Counted from the first letter of the stretch, positions 50,367-59,530 are shown. The stretch: 59,624 nucleotides of DNA from an uncultured Sutterella sp. (GCA_905202595.1 CAJKSP010000009.1:1-59624); one strand, 5' to 3'. Notes: generated by a model from the letters alone, not told the origin. A program made the numbers and translations.

Positions 50367-51263
50367 TCAGACAGTTTGCTCACGGTGCTCCTGCGATTGC
50401 AGCTCGATCTGGTCGAGAATACGGTGCCGCACGATGGTGCCGGCATAGTGGATAAAGCGCTTACCAAGCGCTTCAGCAACATAGACGGAGCGATGCTGGC
50501 CGCCTGTACAGCCGATGCAGACGGTCAGGTAATGGCGGTTTTGCGCCATGTACTGCGGCAGCCACTTTTCGATGAAGGCGGCGATGTCGTTGACCATTTC
50601 CTGAACAAGTGGCTGCTTTTCCAGATAAGCACGGACAGGAGCATCTCGACCCGATAGCGGCCGAAGCGTCGGGTCATAGTAAGGATTAGGTAGGCAGCGC
50701 ACGTCGAAGACCAAATCGGCCACGACGGGAATGCCGTGCTTAAAGCCGAAGGATTCGAACGTGAGCGTCATTTTGGCAGACGGCTCGCCGATGAACTGTT
50801 GAACCCAACGGCGCAGCTGCGATGGCAGAAGCCCCGTTGTATCCATGACATGTGCGATCTCCGCTACGGGTGCGAGGAGCTCTCGCTCAAGCTTGATGGC
50901 TTCCTGCAGCGTCACCTCTTGGTCGAGATGCTCGGCGTGCGTGGAGAGCGGATGTCGGCGGCGCGTTTCTGAGAAGCGTCGAACAAGCTCTTCGGACGAA
51001 GCCGTGAGATAGAGAATGCGGATGTCGAAGCCCTTTTGACGTAACTCTTTAAGCGCTTCGAGGGTCTTTTCAAACGTTGCGTGCGAACGCGAGTCAATGG
51101 CGACAGCTGCGGCCTTCGTCTGTGAATTCGCAAGGCTTTCGGCAACGGGCAGGAGGAATTCTGCGGGCAGATTGTCGATGCAGTAGCAGCCGCTGTCTTC
51201 AAGCTGCCGGATGGCAATAGATTTTCCGCTTCCAGAGAGACCTGTGACGAGAATGAGCTGCAT
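50367..51263 (-). CDS. rapZ: RNase adapter protein RapZ
   Basis: 298 residues. P-loop protein that, in E. coli, directs RNase E to the sRNA GlmZ to control glucosamine-6-phosphate synthase. Walker A GLSGSGKS near the N-terminus, IDNLPAEFLLPV, FLxxxxxVLxRRFSETRRRHPL, TFESFGFKHGIPVVADLVFDVRCLPNPY, and the C-terminal TVCIGCTGGQHRSVYVAE. Length fits E. coli RapZ (284). The start at 51263 is MQLILVTGLSGSGKS; 51281 would add six residues. The stop is 2 nt from the mutY stop. Confidence 0.95.
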   Translation of the reverse strand: MQLILVTGLSGSGKSIAIRQLEDSGCYCIDNLPAEFLLPVAESLANSQTKAAAVAIDSRSHATFEKTLEALKELRQKGFDIRILYLTASSEELVRRFSETRRRHPLSTHAEHLDQEVTLQEAIKLERELLAPVAEIAHVMDTTGLLPSQLRRWVQQFIGEPSAKMTLTFESFGFKHGIPVVADLVFDVRCLPNPYYDPTLRPLSGRDAPVRAYLEKQPLVQEMVNDIAAFIEKWLPQYMAQNRHYLTVCIGCTGGQHRSVYVAEALGKRFIHYAGTIVRHRILDQIELQSQEHREQTV

Positions 51264-51423
51264 GGCTCGGGCGCCTCGCAAAGTGTTGAAAGAAGGGCGG
51301 TCGGATTGGGGGCTTCACCAGACTGCACGCGACAGGTTTTGTTTTAGCAGGCTAAAAAGCTGCCGAGTGCATGCAATGCCGCCAATCGTCTTCAGGCGAA
51401 GAAAAGAGGCGCTCCATCATCGC

Positions 51424-51963
51424 TCAAGACGCGAGGGGCTTGTCAGAAGCATCGTCGCCATTTCTTGAATCTTCCGGGACTTCGGATGAGGTGCCGTCGT
51501 CATCCGAGGGAGGAATCCAGTTGGCGATGAGGGTGCAGACGGCGGCTTCGTCTGGTGCGCTGAGAAGCGCACTTCTCATTGATTCGTTTTGGAAAAGGAG
51601 CGCGGTTTCCCGCAGAAGCGCCAGGTGGTTCTCTGGATGCTCTTCTGGAACAAGAATTGTCATGAAGAGTTGCACGGGCAGTCCGTCGGGCGCATCGTAG
51701 GGAAGAGGAGCTTGGGAGCGGACGAATACGACGGCGGGAGCCGCAAGCTCTGCAACCCGTCCATGGGGGATGGCACAGCCGAAGCCGACGCCAGTTGAGC
51801 CGAGACGTTCCCGCGCCATGAGCGCGCTGAAAATTTCGTCATGCGGTTCGCCGTAGGCGCTCTCTACCGCCAGAGATGCTTCTTCAAAAAGACGCTTGCG
51901 GCTCGCCGCTTCGACATCAAGGCGAACGGCTTCAAGCGTAAGGTAAGGCGCAAGGAGATTCAT
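51424..51963 (-). CDS. ptsN: PTS IIA-Ntr protein PtsN
   Basis: 179 residues. Regulatory phosphoprotein of the nitrogen PTS. The phosphorylated His is H67 in GFGCAIPHGRVAEL; RERLGSTGVGFG and VQLFMTILVPEEHPENHLALLRETALLFQ complete the EIIA fold. A 25-residue acidic, Ser/Asp-rich tail (PSDDDGTSSEVPEDSRNGDD) goes beyond the usual end. It follows rpoN by 17 bp, with no hpf gene between, and rapZ comes next without an hprK gene. Confidence 0.93.
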   Translation of the reverse strand: MNLLAPYLTLEAVRLDVEAASRKRLFEEASLAVESAYGEPHDEIFSALMARERLGSTGVGFGCAIPHGRVAELAAPAVVFVRSQAPLPYDAPDGLPVQLFMTILVPEEHPENHLALLRETALLFQNESMRSALLSAPDEAAVCTLIANWIPPSDDDGTSSEVPEDSRNGDDASDKPLAS

Positions 51964-51980
51964 CTAGTAAATGCTGGCGT

Positions 51981-53444
51981 TCAGCGGTGCATGCCGCGGA
52001 AGCGCGCAGAAGGGATGCCTTCAAGGTCGCGGTATTTTGCCACTGTTCGCCGCGTGATGTCGTAGCCTTCCTCACGCAATACATCCGTAATAGCTTGATC
52101 GCTCAGCGGCTTCTCGTTCGGTTCTTCGGCAATGATCTGCACGATGCGCGCACGAATTCGCGCTGGCGAAACCTGATCGGAAACGCCAAGGCTTGATGTT
52201 GCTTGGACGCCGCCAGAAGGGAAGAGCTGGCGCAGTTCAATGGTGCCATGCGGTCCCTGAATGAATTTTCCGGCAACGGCGCGGGATACTGTGGATTCTG
52301 CAAGATCAAGCGCGGCAGCGGCATCAGAGAGGCGGAGCGGTCGAAGGGCTGACTCGCCGTTTTGGAAGAAGTCCTGCTGTTTGGAAACGGCGAATTCAGC
52401 CGTTCGCAGAAGCGTCGTTTGTCTCGCCTCAATGCCGGCGAGAAGACGCTTGGCTTCATCAAGATAGCGGGCGAAGGGCGTGCCTTGGCCGGCTTGAGCG
52501 CGAAGTGCGGCGTCGTTAAGCCTCAAACTGGGTTGAGCCGCTGGATTGAGGACGGCGTGCCAGAAGCCGTTTTTCAGGACGGCGAGCAAGTCGGCAATGA
52601 TATAGGGCGCTGCAGGTGCGCCGTATTCCGAAGCTGGATACGGATGAAGCGTCTTCAAAAGCGCCAGCGCTTGATCGAGCAGCTTCTCGTTGCCGCCAAG
52701 CGGCGCAATGGCGGCCAGAAGCGCTTTGCGGCTGCCAGCGGCCAGGAATTTGAGCGAATGCTCGACTAGGCGGGCAGCTGCTTCAGCGGCAAGCGGATCT
52801 GCCATGCCCTCTTGGGCTGCTCGGCGTGCTTGAAGCGCAAGCGATGCAGCAGGGCCCGAAGTGCCGATGCCAGCTGGCTCGAGCGACTGTACGATCGCCA
52901 GCGCGCGTTGCCAGTCTGCTATAGGCGCTTGTACGATGCGGTTGTATTCCTCTGCGAGCTGTTCGAGGGGCTCCGTGATAAAGCCTCGCTCATCGACTTC
53001 TTCAATGAGACAGGTGGCAAGTTCGCGATCGATCGCAGAAATGTCAAGCATGCCGAGCTCTTCCAGAAGATCATCCCGAAGCGAATGCTGAGATGGAATG
53101 CGATCGATCCAGGATTCTTCGTCCTCGCTACTGCCCGAGCCAGACCAGCCGGTATATGCGTTTTCAAGAGGACCGCGGTCGTCCGGAAGGCGGCTTTCTC
53201 CGGCTTCCTCCACCGAGTTGCTCTCTTCTTCTAGCTGAGGATTGAGGCGTGCTTCGTCGGAGGCTGACGGAAGTTCGGGCAGCGGGTCCGACTCAAGAAG
53301 CGGGTTTTCTTCTGCAGCAAGCATCGCCTCATCAAGAAGTTCTTGCGCATTCATGCGCAGCAGCTTCAGAGCAAACTGTTGCTGCGGTGCGAGGATCTGC
53401 TGCTGTGCCTGCGAAAGCTGCAGGCCCGCTGAGAGAGAAGGCAT
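51981..53444 (-). CDS. rpoN: RNA polymerase sigma-54 factor RpoN
   Basis: 487 residues. Sigma factor for -24/-12 promoters that needs AAA+ activators. Region I is Gln/Leu-rich (LQLSQAQQQILAPQQQFALKLLRMNAQELL), region II acidic (about 55-110), then the core-binding domain, the HTH DAAAALDLAESTVSRAVAGKFIQGPHGTIELRQLF and the RpoN box ITRRTVAKYRD (ARRRTVAKYR form). The ending RGMHR is short. It starts 3 bp after the lptB stop, in the usual lpt-rpoN-ptsN order. Confidence 0.96.
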   Translation of the reverse strand: MPSLSAGLQLSQAQQQILAPQQQFALKLLRMNAQELLDEAMLAAEENPLLESDPLPELPSASDEARLNPQLEEESNSVEEAGESRLPDDRGPLENAYTGWSGSGSSEDEESWIDRIPSQHSLRDDLLEELGMLDISAIDRELATCLIEEVDERGFITEPLEQLAEEYNRIVQAPIADWQRALAIVQSLEPAGIGTSGPAASLALQARRAAQEGMADPLAAEAAARLVEHSLKFLAAGSRKALLAAIAPLGGNEKLLDQALALLKTLHPYPASEYGAPAAPYIIADLLAVLKNGFWHAVLNPAAQPSLRLNDAALRAQAGQGTPFARYLDEAKRLLAGIEARQTTLLRTAEFAVSKQQDFFQNGESALRPLRLSDAAAALDLAESTVSRAVAGKFIQGPHGTIELRQLFPSGGVQATSSLGVSDQVSPARIRARIVQIIAEEPNEKPLSDQAITDVLREEGYDITRRTVAKYRDLEGIPSARFRGMHR

Positions 53445-53447
53445 GAG

Positions 53448-54227
53448 CTACATGCTGAAGTTTTCGCCGATGTAGAGCTTGCGGACATCGGGATCGGCCA
53501 CAAGGTCTTTCGGCAGGCCTGCTTTGAGGACGGAGCCTTCGTTTACGATGTAAGCATGGTCGCAGATGGCAAGCGTTTCACGGACGTTGTGATCCGTGAT
53601 GAGGATGCCGATGTTACGGCCGCGCAGGTATTTGACAATGCGCTGAATCTCAATCACGGCTATGGGGTCGACGCCGGCGAAGGGTTCATCAAGCAGAATG
53701 AAGCGAGGATTCGCGGCGAGTGCGCGAGCGATTTCTGTGCGGCGCCGTTCTCCGCCGGAGAGAGACAGCGCCGTATTGGTGCGGATATGCTGAATCTGCA
53801 GTTCATCGAGCAGTCGCTCGAGGCGGCTGTTGATTTCCTGACGGGAGAGCGGCCGTCCGCTTTCATCAGTCTGCAGCTCGAGAATGGCACGAATGTTTTC
53901 TTCAACGGTGAGTTTACGGAAGACACTCGCTTCCTGTGGCAGATACGATAAGCCGAGCCGAGCGCGCTTGTAGATGGGCATATGGGCGATCGACTGGCCG
54001 TCGAGTTCAAGCGTACCTCCGTCAGCAACGACAAGCCCCACTACCATGTAGAACGTTGTCGTTTTACCGGCGCCATTTGGGCCGAGCAGGCCCACCACTT
54101 CGCCCGAGCGCACGGCCAGGTCGACACCTTTGACGACTTGTCGGGAGCCGTAGTGCTTCTTTAAGCCTTTGGCAACGAGCGTATGAACGTGCTCGTGAAG
54201 ATGGCCTTCTCGGCTGGTCTCATTCAC
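53448..54227 (-). CDS. lptB: LPS export ATPase LptB
   Basis: 259 residues from a GTG at 54227-54225. ATPase of the LptB2FGC complex that drives LPS from the inner membrane. Walker A LLGPNGAGKTTTFYM, Q-loop SYLPQEASVFRKLTVEENI, signature LSLSGGERRRTEIARAL, Walker B FILLDEPFAGVD, H-loop LITDHNV. The GTG is chosen because AAAGGAA lies upstream and the earlier 40 codons are not conserved; lptA ends 22 nt before it. About 18 residues longer than E. coli LptB, mostly a His-rich lead (HLHEHVH). Confidence 0.95.
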   Translation of the reverse strand: MNETSREGHLHEHVHTLVAKGLKKHYGSRQVVKGVDLAVRSGEVVGLLGPNGAGKTTTFYMVVGLVVADGGTLELDGQSIAHMPIYKRARLGLSYLPQEASVFRKLTVEENIRAILELQTDESGRPLSRQEINSRLERLLDELQIQHIRTNTALSLSGGERRRTEIARALAANPRFILLDEPFAGVDPIAVIEIQRIVKYLRGRNIGILITDHNVRETLAICDHAYIVNEGSVLKAGLPKDLVADPDVRKLYIGENFSM

Positions 54228-54249
54228 TGGGGGAATTCCTTTGAGTTTT

Positions 54250-54858
54250 CTACTTCGATTTCGCGGGAACGGAGAGGGTGTTCGAACTTGAGAGCGCAGC
54301 GCCGTCTCGAGGTTTGGCGCTTGCATTCGATTTGGTTCTCGGCGCAATGATTGTGGTTACCCGCTGCCGCTTGCCGTCAACGACGCCGCCGTCTACTTCT
54401 GAGCGAGCGTTCCGCATGTCGTAGACGATTTTCTCGCCTTGCGTTATGTCTTTTTGCACGCCGTTTTCCGTACGGGTCAGCTTTGCACGACCGGTCAGCG
54501 TGATTTTGTCAGTTTCTTCGTCATAGACAATGCTGTTCGCTTCTGCATGCACCCATTCCTCAACTTGAGGTTGCTTCGGATCTGGATCGCGCTGCTGGCG
54601 GAAGCGGGCCGGAGAGCCGTCTATGCTGGCCTGTCGGTAGCCTTTGGGCGTGATGCGCAACTCTAGACGGGCGCCGCGTAAATTGATTGTGCCCTGATCA
54701 ACCGTGACGTTGCCGGTATAAACGGCGGTCTGTTTCACTTCGTCGCCATTGAAGCGGTCGGCGTGGACTTCGATCGGTTGCTCCGAATCAGTGGAGAGCG
54801 CGAAGGCCGAGGAGGCAGCGGTTGCAGCGAGTGCCGCGACAAGGAGTATGTGTTTCAT
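54250..54858 (-). CDS. lptA: LPS-transport periplasmic protein LptA
   Basis: 202 residues. Periplasmic bridge protein that carries LPS between LptC and LptD. A signal peptide (MKHILLVAALAATAASSAFA) leads to the OstA-like beta-jellyroll: DSEQPIEVHADRFNGDEVKQTAVYTGNVTVDQGTINLRGARLEL and AEANSIVYDEETDKITLTGRAKLTRTENGVQKDITQGEKIVYDM. GGAAGG precedes ATG 54858; the lptC stop overlaps this leader by a few bases. The C-terminal 45 residues are Ser/Lys-rich. Confidence 0.94.
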   Translation of the reverse strand: MKHILLVAALAATAASSAFALSTDSEQPIEVHADRFNGDEVKQTAVYTGNVTVDQGTINLRGARLELRITPKGYRQASIDGSPARFRQQRDPDPKQPQVEEWVHAEANSIVYDEETDKITLTGRAKLTRTENGVQKDITQGEKIVYDMRNARSEVDGGVVDGKRQRVTTIIAPRTKSNASAKPRDGAALSSSNTLSVPAKSK

Positions 54859-54863
54859 GTCGA

Positions 54864-55493
54864 TCAACCTTCCGGTGTCCCGGCAGGGGAAGCCGGCGCT
54901 TCGAAGTTCTGCGGGTGGAGAATGGTTTGGATGCGGTCGAACATCTCCACCGTATGGGCGACGTTATCGTACACCATGCCTCGCTCGCTCTTGGTCGTGT
55001 CGCTGCCGCGCCGCAAAAATACGGGTTTGTCAGTGTCGAAGCGGTAGGTATCGAGCCAGCCGCGCAAGTATTCGGTCTTGGCTTCGAGTTCTGGCTGGTC
55101 CACTGAGGCGTCCTGCGTCAGCACAACATTGCCAGAGAGCTCGATCGTTTCCATGCCGTCGTTGCTCAGCGCTTCATCCGCACGGAGCCGCATTTGCGGC
55201 TTGTCGAGACCAAGCGTGAAGAAGCGGGCATTTCGAGCGTGCATGCGCTCATCGGAATAATGGGCAACGCTTTGTGCGGCGAGCCGATTGGTCGCGGCGC
55301 CTTCGGCATCAAAGTCCGTCAATGTGACGTTTTCGGCGGTGAAGTCTGGGCTCGATTCGCTCGGCACATATTTAAGGCCAGCAAGCTCAACCTGAATCGA
55401 ATAGTAGTAACTCAAGCCGACAAGGGCGAGCAGAAGCACTGCGCCAATAATGGCGGTAATGCGTTCTCTGATGACAAACCTGCGATGCGACAT
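54864..55493 (-). CDS. lptC: LPS-transport membrane protein LptC
   Basis: 209 residues. Bitopic inner-membrane protein of the Lpt bridge with one helix (about 13-34, ITAIIGAVLLLALVGLSYYYSI) and a periplasmic LptC fold: SPDFTAENVTLTDFDAEGAATNRLAAQSVAHYSDERM, MRLRADEALSNDGMETIELSGNVVLTQD and AKTEYLRGWLDTYRFDTDKPVFLRRGSDTTKSERGMVYDN. It lies between kdsC (7 nt gap) and lptA. Confidence 0.94.
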   Translation of the reverse strand: MSHRRFVIRERITAIIGAVLLLALVGLSYYYSIQVELAGLKYVPSESSPDFTAENVTLTDFDAEGAATNRLAAQSVAHYSDERMHARNARFFTLGLDKPQMRLRADEALSNDGMETIELSGNVVLTQDASVDQPELEAKTEYLRGWLDTYRFDTDKPVFLRRGSDTTKSERGMVYDNVAHTVEMFDRIQTILHPQNFEAPASPAGTPEG

Positions 55494-55499
55494 GGGGCG

Positions 55500-56042
55500 T
55501 TACTCGCTGTAGTCCTTGAGGTAGGTGCTCTTCATGATCGGCTCCCATTTGCCCTGTGCGCGAATGATGAGCTCAGCAAGCTCCCGCACGGCGCCGCGGC
55601 CGCCAGCATGGGAGCTACGCCAGTGAATGTACGGCTCCAAATCGGGGTTGCCGTCTGCGGGTGTTGCGGCAAGACCAACGCGCATGAGACAGGGCAGATC
55701 CGGCAGATCGTCGCCCATGTATGCAGTTTCTTCAAGTGCAACGCCGGCTTCGGTGAGCATCTTTTTCAACGCAGGAAATTTTTCAAGCCGCCCCTGCTCT
55801 ACACGCTTGAGGCCAAGCTCGGCGGCCCGGTGCGCCACCATCGCCGAAGTGCGCCCAGTCAGAATGCACACTTCAATGCCGGCGCGCTGCAACAGCTTGA
55901 TGCCGAGGCCGTCGCGGACATTAAAGCTCTTGAAGAGCTCGCCTTCTGGACCGACATGGATTGCCCCTTCTGTCAGGACGCCATCGACATCAAGGACGAG
56001 GACGCGGATTCTGGCTGCGCGTTCATGAAGCGTCAGCATCAT
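55500..56042 (-). CDS. kdsC: 3-deoxy-D-manno-octulosonate 8-phosphate phosphatase KdsC
   Basis: 180 residues. HAD phosphatase without a cap that makes free Kdo for the LPS core. Nucleophile motif VLVLDVDGVLTEGAIH (D18, D20), KSFNVRDGLGIKLLQRAGIEVCILTGRTSAMVAHRAAELGL, and motif IV ETAYMGDDLPDLPCLMRVGLAATPADG. The start is one base from the kdsD stop, so both are co-transcribed; a second ATG follows at 56039. Confidence 0.95.
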   Translation of the reverse strand: MMLTLHERAARIRVLVLDVDGVLTEGAIHVGPEGELFKSFNVRDGLGIKLLQRAGIEVCILTGRTSAMVAHRAAELGLKRVEQGRLEKFPALKKMLTEAGVALEETAYMGDDLPDLPCLMRVGLAATPADGNPDLEPYIHWRSSHAGGRGAVRELAELIIRAQGKWEPIMKSTYLKDYSE

Positions 56043-56043
56043 T

Positions 56044-57033
56044 TCAGATCACCTTGGCTTCCATAAGATCATGCATATGGAGCGCTCCGATCAGCCGATT
56101 GTCGTCGTCAACAACGAGTAGCTGGTTGCATTGGTACTGCTCGAGCTGCTTGGCCGCAGAGGCGGCAAGTTCGCGCGGTCCAATTGTGTGAGGGCTCTTC
56201 GTCATGACATCGCCAACGCGCACGGCGCGGATATCGCCCTGACGCTCGATGAGGCGGCGCAGGTCGCCTTCCGTAAAGATGCCGATGACGCGGCGTTGGT
56301 CGTCGACAACTGCGGTCATGCCAATATGCTTGCGGGTAATTTCGCGGACAGCGTCAAGCATGAGCGTGTCAACAGTGACAGCCGGTACATCGTTGCCGCG
56401 ACGCATGATGTCCTCGACATGGATGAGGAGGCGCCGGCCGAGTGCTCCGCCTGGATGGCTGCGTGCGAAATCTTCTTTAGTGAAGCCTTTTGCAGATAAA
56501 CAGGCTACGGCAAGCGCGTCGCCAAGCGCAAGGGTTGTCGTGGTCGAACTGGTCGGGGCGAGATTAAGCGGGCACGCTTCGCGCTCAACATGGCAGTTGA
56601 TGTGAATGTCGGCATGCTTGGCCAGACTTGAAGCCGGGTTGCCTGTCATTGCAATGAGCATGGCGCCTTCCCGCTTCAAAATAGGCACGATGGTGAGCAG
56701 TTCGCTCGTTTCACCCGAGTACGAAATGCCGAGGATGATGTCGTCCTTCGTGATCATGCCGAGATCGCCATGAGCAGCTTCAGCCGCATGCACGAAAAAA
56801 GCAGGGGTGCCGGTGGAGGCGAAAGTAGCCGCAAGCTTGCGGCCGATGTGGCCGGACTTGCCGACGCCGCTCACGACCAACCGGCCTCTGCAGCTGAGGA
56901 TGGCCTTGACGGCTTGCGCGAAGTCGTCAGTCTCTCCGATGCGGTCAGCCGCAGCGCGGACGGCGTCTGCTTCATGAATCAGAACATCGCGGCCGAGACG
57001 GACGGCTGCTTCGGGGTCGAATCGGATGGGCAT
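56044..57033 (-). CDS. kdsD: Arabinose-5-phosphate isomerase KdsD
   Basis: 329 residues (E. coli KdsD 328). Turns ribulose 5-phosphate into arabinose 5-phosphate, the first Kdo precursor. An N-terminal SIS domain has VVSGVGKSGHIGRKLAATFASTGTPAFFVHAAEAAHGDLGMI, ISYSGETSEL and PTSSTTTTLALGDALAVA; the SHPGGALGR stretch precedes two CBS domains (about 208-265 and 275-329). First gene of the Kdo/LPS block; 57034-57150 upstream would hold the promoter. Confidence 0.95.
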   Translation of the reverse strand: MPIRFDPEAAVRLGRDVLIHEADAVRAAADRIGETDDFAQAVKAILSCRGRLVVSGVGKSGHIGRKLAATFASTGTPAFFVHAAEAAHGDLGMITKDDIILGISYSGETSELLTIVPILKREGAMLIAMTGNPASSLAKHADIHINCHVEREACPLNLAPTSSTTTTLALGDALAVACLSAKGFTKEDFARSHPGGALGRRLLIHVEDIMRRGNDVPAVTVDTLMLDAVREITRKHIGMTAVVDDQRRVIGIFTEGDLRRLIERQGDIRAVRVGDVMTKSPHTIGPRELAASAAKQLEQYQCNQLLVVDDDNRLIGALHMHDLMEAKVI

Positions 57034-57150
57034 CTGCGCTCCCTAGCAAAAATGGCGTAATCCAAACAAGCCAATAATGATAGCGAGCAGCGAGCGGATT
57101 CAGCTTAACAACGCCTTCTGCAAACCGTTTCGGGACGTATCTATCGGATC

Positions 57151-57199
57151 AAAAAAAAAAACGCCCGTCAAGAACCGCACAGGCGGCGCTTGACGAGCG
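57151..57199 (-). terminator. Strong intrinsic terminator after gltL
   Basis: CTTGACGAGCG region 57189-57199 pairs with CGCCCGTCAAG at 57162-57172 (11 pairs, one G-U), with an inner CCGC/GCGG pairing, and on the minus strand is followed by eleven T. It closes the glutamate-transport operon before kdsD. Confidence 0.95.
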
Positions 57200-57220
57200 C
57201 TTGAACGCGCAAGTGTGCGC

Positions 57221-57955
57221 TTAGTGATTGAGGATCTTCGATAGGAACTTCTGTGCGCGATCCGTATGCGGCGAATTGAAGAACTCCTGCGACGGAAGAT
57301 TTTCAATGATTTCGCCGGCATCCATGAAGATGACGTGATCCGCAACTTTGCGGGCAAAGCCCATTTCATGGGTGACCACCATCATGGTCATGCCTTCTTT
57401 GGCAAGCGTGACCATAACGTCAAGCACCTCATTGATCATCTCCGGGTCGAGGGCTGACGTCGGTTCGTCAAAGAGCATGCAAACGGGATCCATGGCGAGC
57501 GCTCGAGCAATGGCTACGCGCTGCTGCTGACCGCCGGACATCTGTCCAGGATATTTGTCCGCATGCTTGAGAAGACCGACGCGGTCAAGAAGCTTGAGGC
57601 CGCGCTCTTCGGCCTCTTCGCGCGAGCGGCCGAGCACTTTCATCTGCGCCAGCACAAGATTCTCGCGAATGGAGAGATGCGGGAAGAGCTCGAAGTGCTG
57701 GAATACCATGCCGACGCGGCTTCTGAGCTTGGGCAAGTCCGTTTTGGGGTCGCCGACAGAAATGCCGTCGACGATGATTTCGCCTTTCTGGAAAGGCTCG
57801 AGTGCATTGACAGTCTTGATGAGCGTGGACTTGCCAGAGCCCGAAGGGCCGCAGACAACAACCACTTCGCCCTTTTCAACGGAAACGGAGCAATTCTTCA
57901 GCACCTGGAAGCTACCGTACCACTTGCTGATGTTTTTAATTTCAATCATTGGCAT
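57221..57955 (-). CDS. gltL: Glutamate/aspartate ABC transporter ATPase
   Basis: 244 residues. Polar amino-acid importer ATPase. Walker A VVVCGPSGSGKSTLIKTVNALE, Q-loop GMVFQHFELFPHLSIRENL, signature MSGGQQQRVAIARALAMDP, Walker B MLFDEPTSALDPE, H-loop VVTHEMGFARKVADH. Length and sequence follow E. coli GltL (241). MIEIKN at 57949 is an alternative start. It lies 41 nt after gltK in a gltJ-gltK-gltL operon. The exact substrate (Glu, Asp or Gln) is inferred from the operon. Confidence 0.93.
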   Translation of the reverse strand: MPMIEIKNISKWYGSFQVLKNCSVSVEKGEVVVVCGPSGSGKSTLIKTVNALEPFQKGEIIVDGISVGDPKTDLPKLRSRVGMVFQHFELFPHLSIRENLVLAQMKVLGRSREEAEERGLKLLDRVGLLKHADKYPGQMSGGQQQRVAIARALAMDPVCMLFDEPTSALDPEMINEVLDVMVTLAKEGMTMMVVTHEMGFARKVADHVIFMDAGEIIENLPSQEFFNSPHTDRAQKFLSKILNH

Positions 57956-57996
57956 GGGAATCGAATCCTATGAATTCCGCTTGCGTCCGAACGCGG

Positions 57997-58683
57997 TCAG
58001 CGGGTGGTGACGGTCATCCTCGCCTGAACGCGGCGGATGAGCATCGACAAAGAAAGCGACACGACGAGATAACACACGGCGGCGAAAGAGTACATCAAAA
58101 CCAATTGCCCGTCGCGCTGGGCGATCTTGGAAATGGCGCCCATAAAGTCATTGCCGCTAATAACATACACCAGACTAGTGTCCTGAAAAAGAATGATGGT
58201 CTGGGTGAGAAGCACGGGAAGCATATTGCGCACGGCCTGAGGAAGGATGACGTAGCGCATCGTTTGTGCATAACTCAATCCTAAGCCTCTTGCGGCTTGG
58301 AACTGGCCGCGGCTGATCGACTGAATGCCTGCGCGCATGATTTCTGCAAAGTAGGCGGCTTCAAAAAGTACAAATGTGATGATGGCCGTCATGTCTGCGC
58401 CGATCATGACTGGATGATCAAGGCGGAGGATGGCCTGAAGCACTTCCGGCATCAGCAGGAAGAACCAGAAAAGCACCAGCACAAGCGGCACGGCGCGCAT
58501 GAAGTCGATATAGAGCTTCGCTGCTGCAGCAGCAGGCCGGCATGTGGAGAGCCGGCAGAGCGCGAGCAGCGTCCCCAGAATCAGTCCGCCGATAGCCGTG
58601 ATGGCAGTGAGCTCCAACGTATATTCAATTCCGGAAAGAATGTAGCTCCAAGAGCCGGTAATGGATGAAACGTCAAGCACCAT
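57997..58683 (-). CDS. gltK: Glutamate/aspartate ABC transporter permease GltK
   Basis: 228 residues (E. coli GltK 224). HisM-type permease with five helices or so (about 15-37, 53-80, 90-115, 150-175, 190-215). The ABC-interaction loop reads AAYFAEIMRAGIQSISRGQFQAARGLGLSYAQTMRYVILPQAVRNMLP. GGGAGGAG just before ATG 58683 decides the start over an upstream in-frame codon at 58743 that lies inside gltJ. Confidence 0.93.
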   Translation of the reverse strand: MVLDVSSITGSWSYILSGIEYTLELTAITAIGGLILGTLLALCRLSTCRPAAAAAKLYIDFMRAVPLVLVLFWFFLLMPEVLQAILRLDHPVMIGADMTAIITFVLFEAAYFAEIMRAGIQSISRGQFQAARGLGLSYAQTMRYVILPQAVRNMLPVLLTQTIILFQDTSLVYVISGNDFMGAISKIAQRDGQLVLMYSFAAVCYLVVSLSLSMLIRRVQARMTVTTR

Positions 58684-58699
58684 GATCTCCTCCCTTTTT

Positions 58700-59434
58700 T
58701 TATTTGGCAGCGATGAAGCCGGGAATGCGCGAGCGTTTTTCAATAGCGCCCATAATGCGATTCACCAGGAGAGCAATGACGATGTAGATCACGGTGGCCC
58801 AGCAGTAGGCAGCGAAGAACTGAAATGTGTTTTCCCCCATTTCGTTGGCGCGCATCGTGAGCTCAGGTAGGCCGATCGTAAGGGCGACGGCCGTGTTCTT
58901 CACGAGATTCATCGCTTCGCTGGTCAGCGGAGGCACGATGAGGCGAAGCGCCATCGGCAAAATGACGAAAGCATAGGTTTGCAGTCTGGTCAGGCCAAGC
59001 GCCTTGGCTGCATTCATGAGTCCCTTCGGAATGGAAGAAATGCCGGATCGAACCTGTTCGGCAACGCGGCTTGATGTAAAGAGCCCCATGCAGATGAAGG
59101 CAGACAGAAACTGCGAGCAGATTGGATCAGATGCAATCATCCATTCCTTGTACCAAGGAATGAATTCGGGAACGACAAAGAACCAGATGAAAATCTGGAC
59201 GATAAGGGGAATATTGCGGAAGAGTTCAATCCACGCTTCTGCAAAACCGCGTATCCATCGGTTTTCAACAGTGCGAAGCGTGCCGATCACAATGCCGAGG
59301 ACAAGTGCGAGCGCAAACGCACTTAACATCAGCGAAATGGTCCAGCCGGCCCCATTAAGGATGTAGAGCCACCAAGGACCGTCGCTGAGAAGCGCTGGCT
59401 CGAAAAGCGCTTCCAGATTGAAGTTGAGAGCCAT
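58700..59434 (-). CDS. gltJ: Glutamate/aspartate ABC transporter permease GltJ
   Basis: 244 residues (E. coli 246). GALLPLF-like start WWLYILNGAGWTISLMLSAFALALVLGIVIGTLRT, then WIELFRNIPLIVQIFIWFFVVPE and the EAA loop SSRVAEQVRSGISSIPKGLMNAAKALGLTRLQTYAFVILPMALRLIVPPL. Partner of gltK. GAGGAACG lies upstream of the ATG. The binding-protein gene (gltI) would be expected just to the right, outside the window. Confidence 0.93.
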   Translation of the reverse strand: MALNFNLEALFEPALLSDGPWWLYILNGAGWTISLMLSAFALALVLGIVIGTLRTVENRWIRGFAEAWIELFRNIPLIVQIFIWFFVVPEFIPWYKEWMIASDPICSQFLSAFICMGLFTSSRVAEQVRSGISSIPKGLMNAAKALGLTRLQTYAFVILPMALRLIVPPLTSEAMNLVKNTAVALTIGLPELTMRANEMGENTFQFFAAYCWATVIYIVIALLVNRIMGAIEKRSRIPGFIAAK

Positions 59435-59530
59435 GCTGCGTTCCTCTTTTGGGGCAAAGCACTGAAGAAGGAGAAGTAGCGCGCCTGGCGCTGTTTCTGC
59501 AAAGCTTTGCCTGTGGGAATTTAAATTTGG

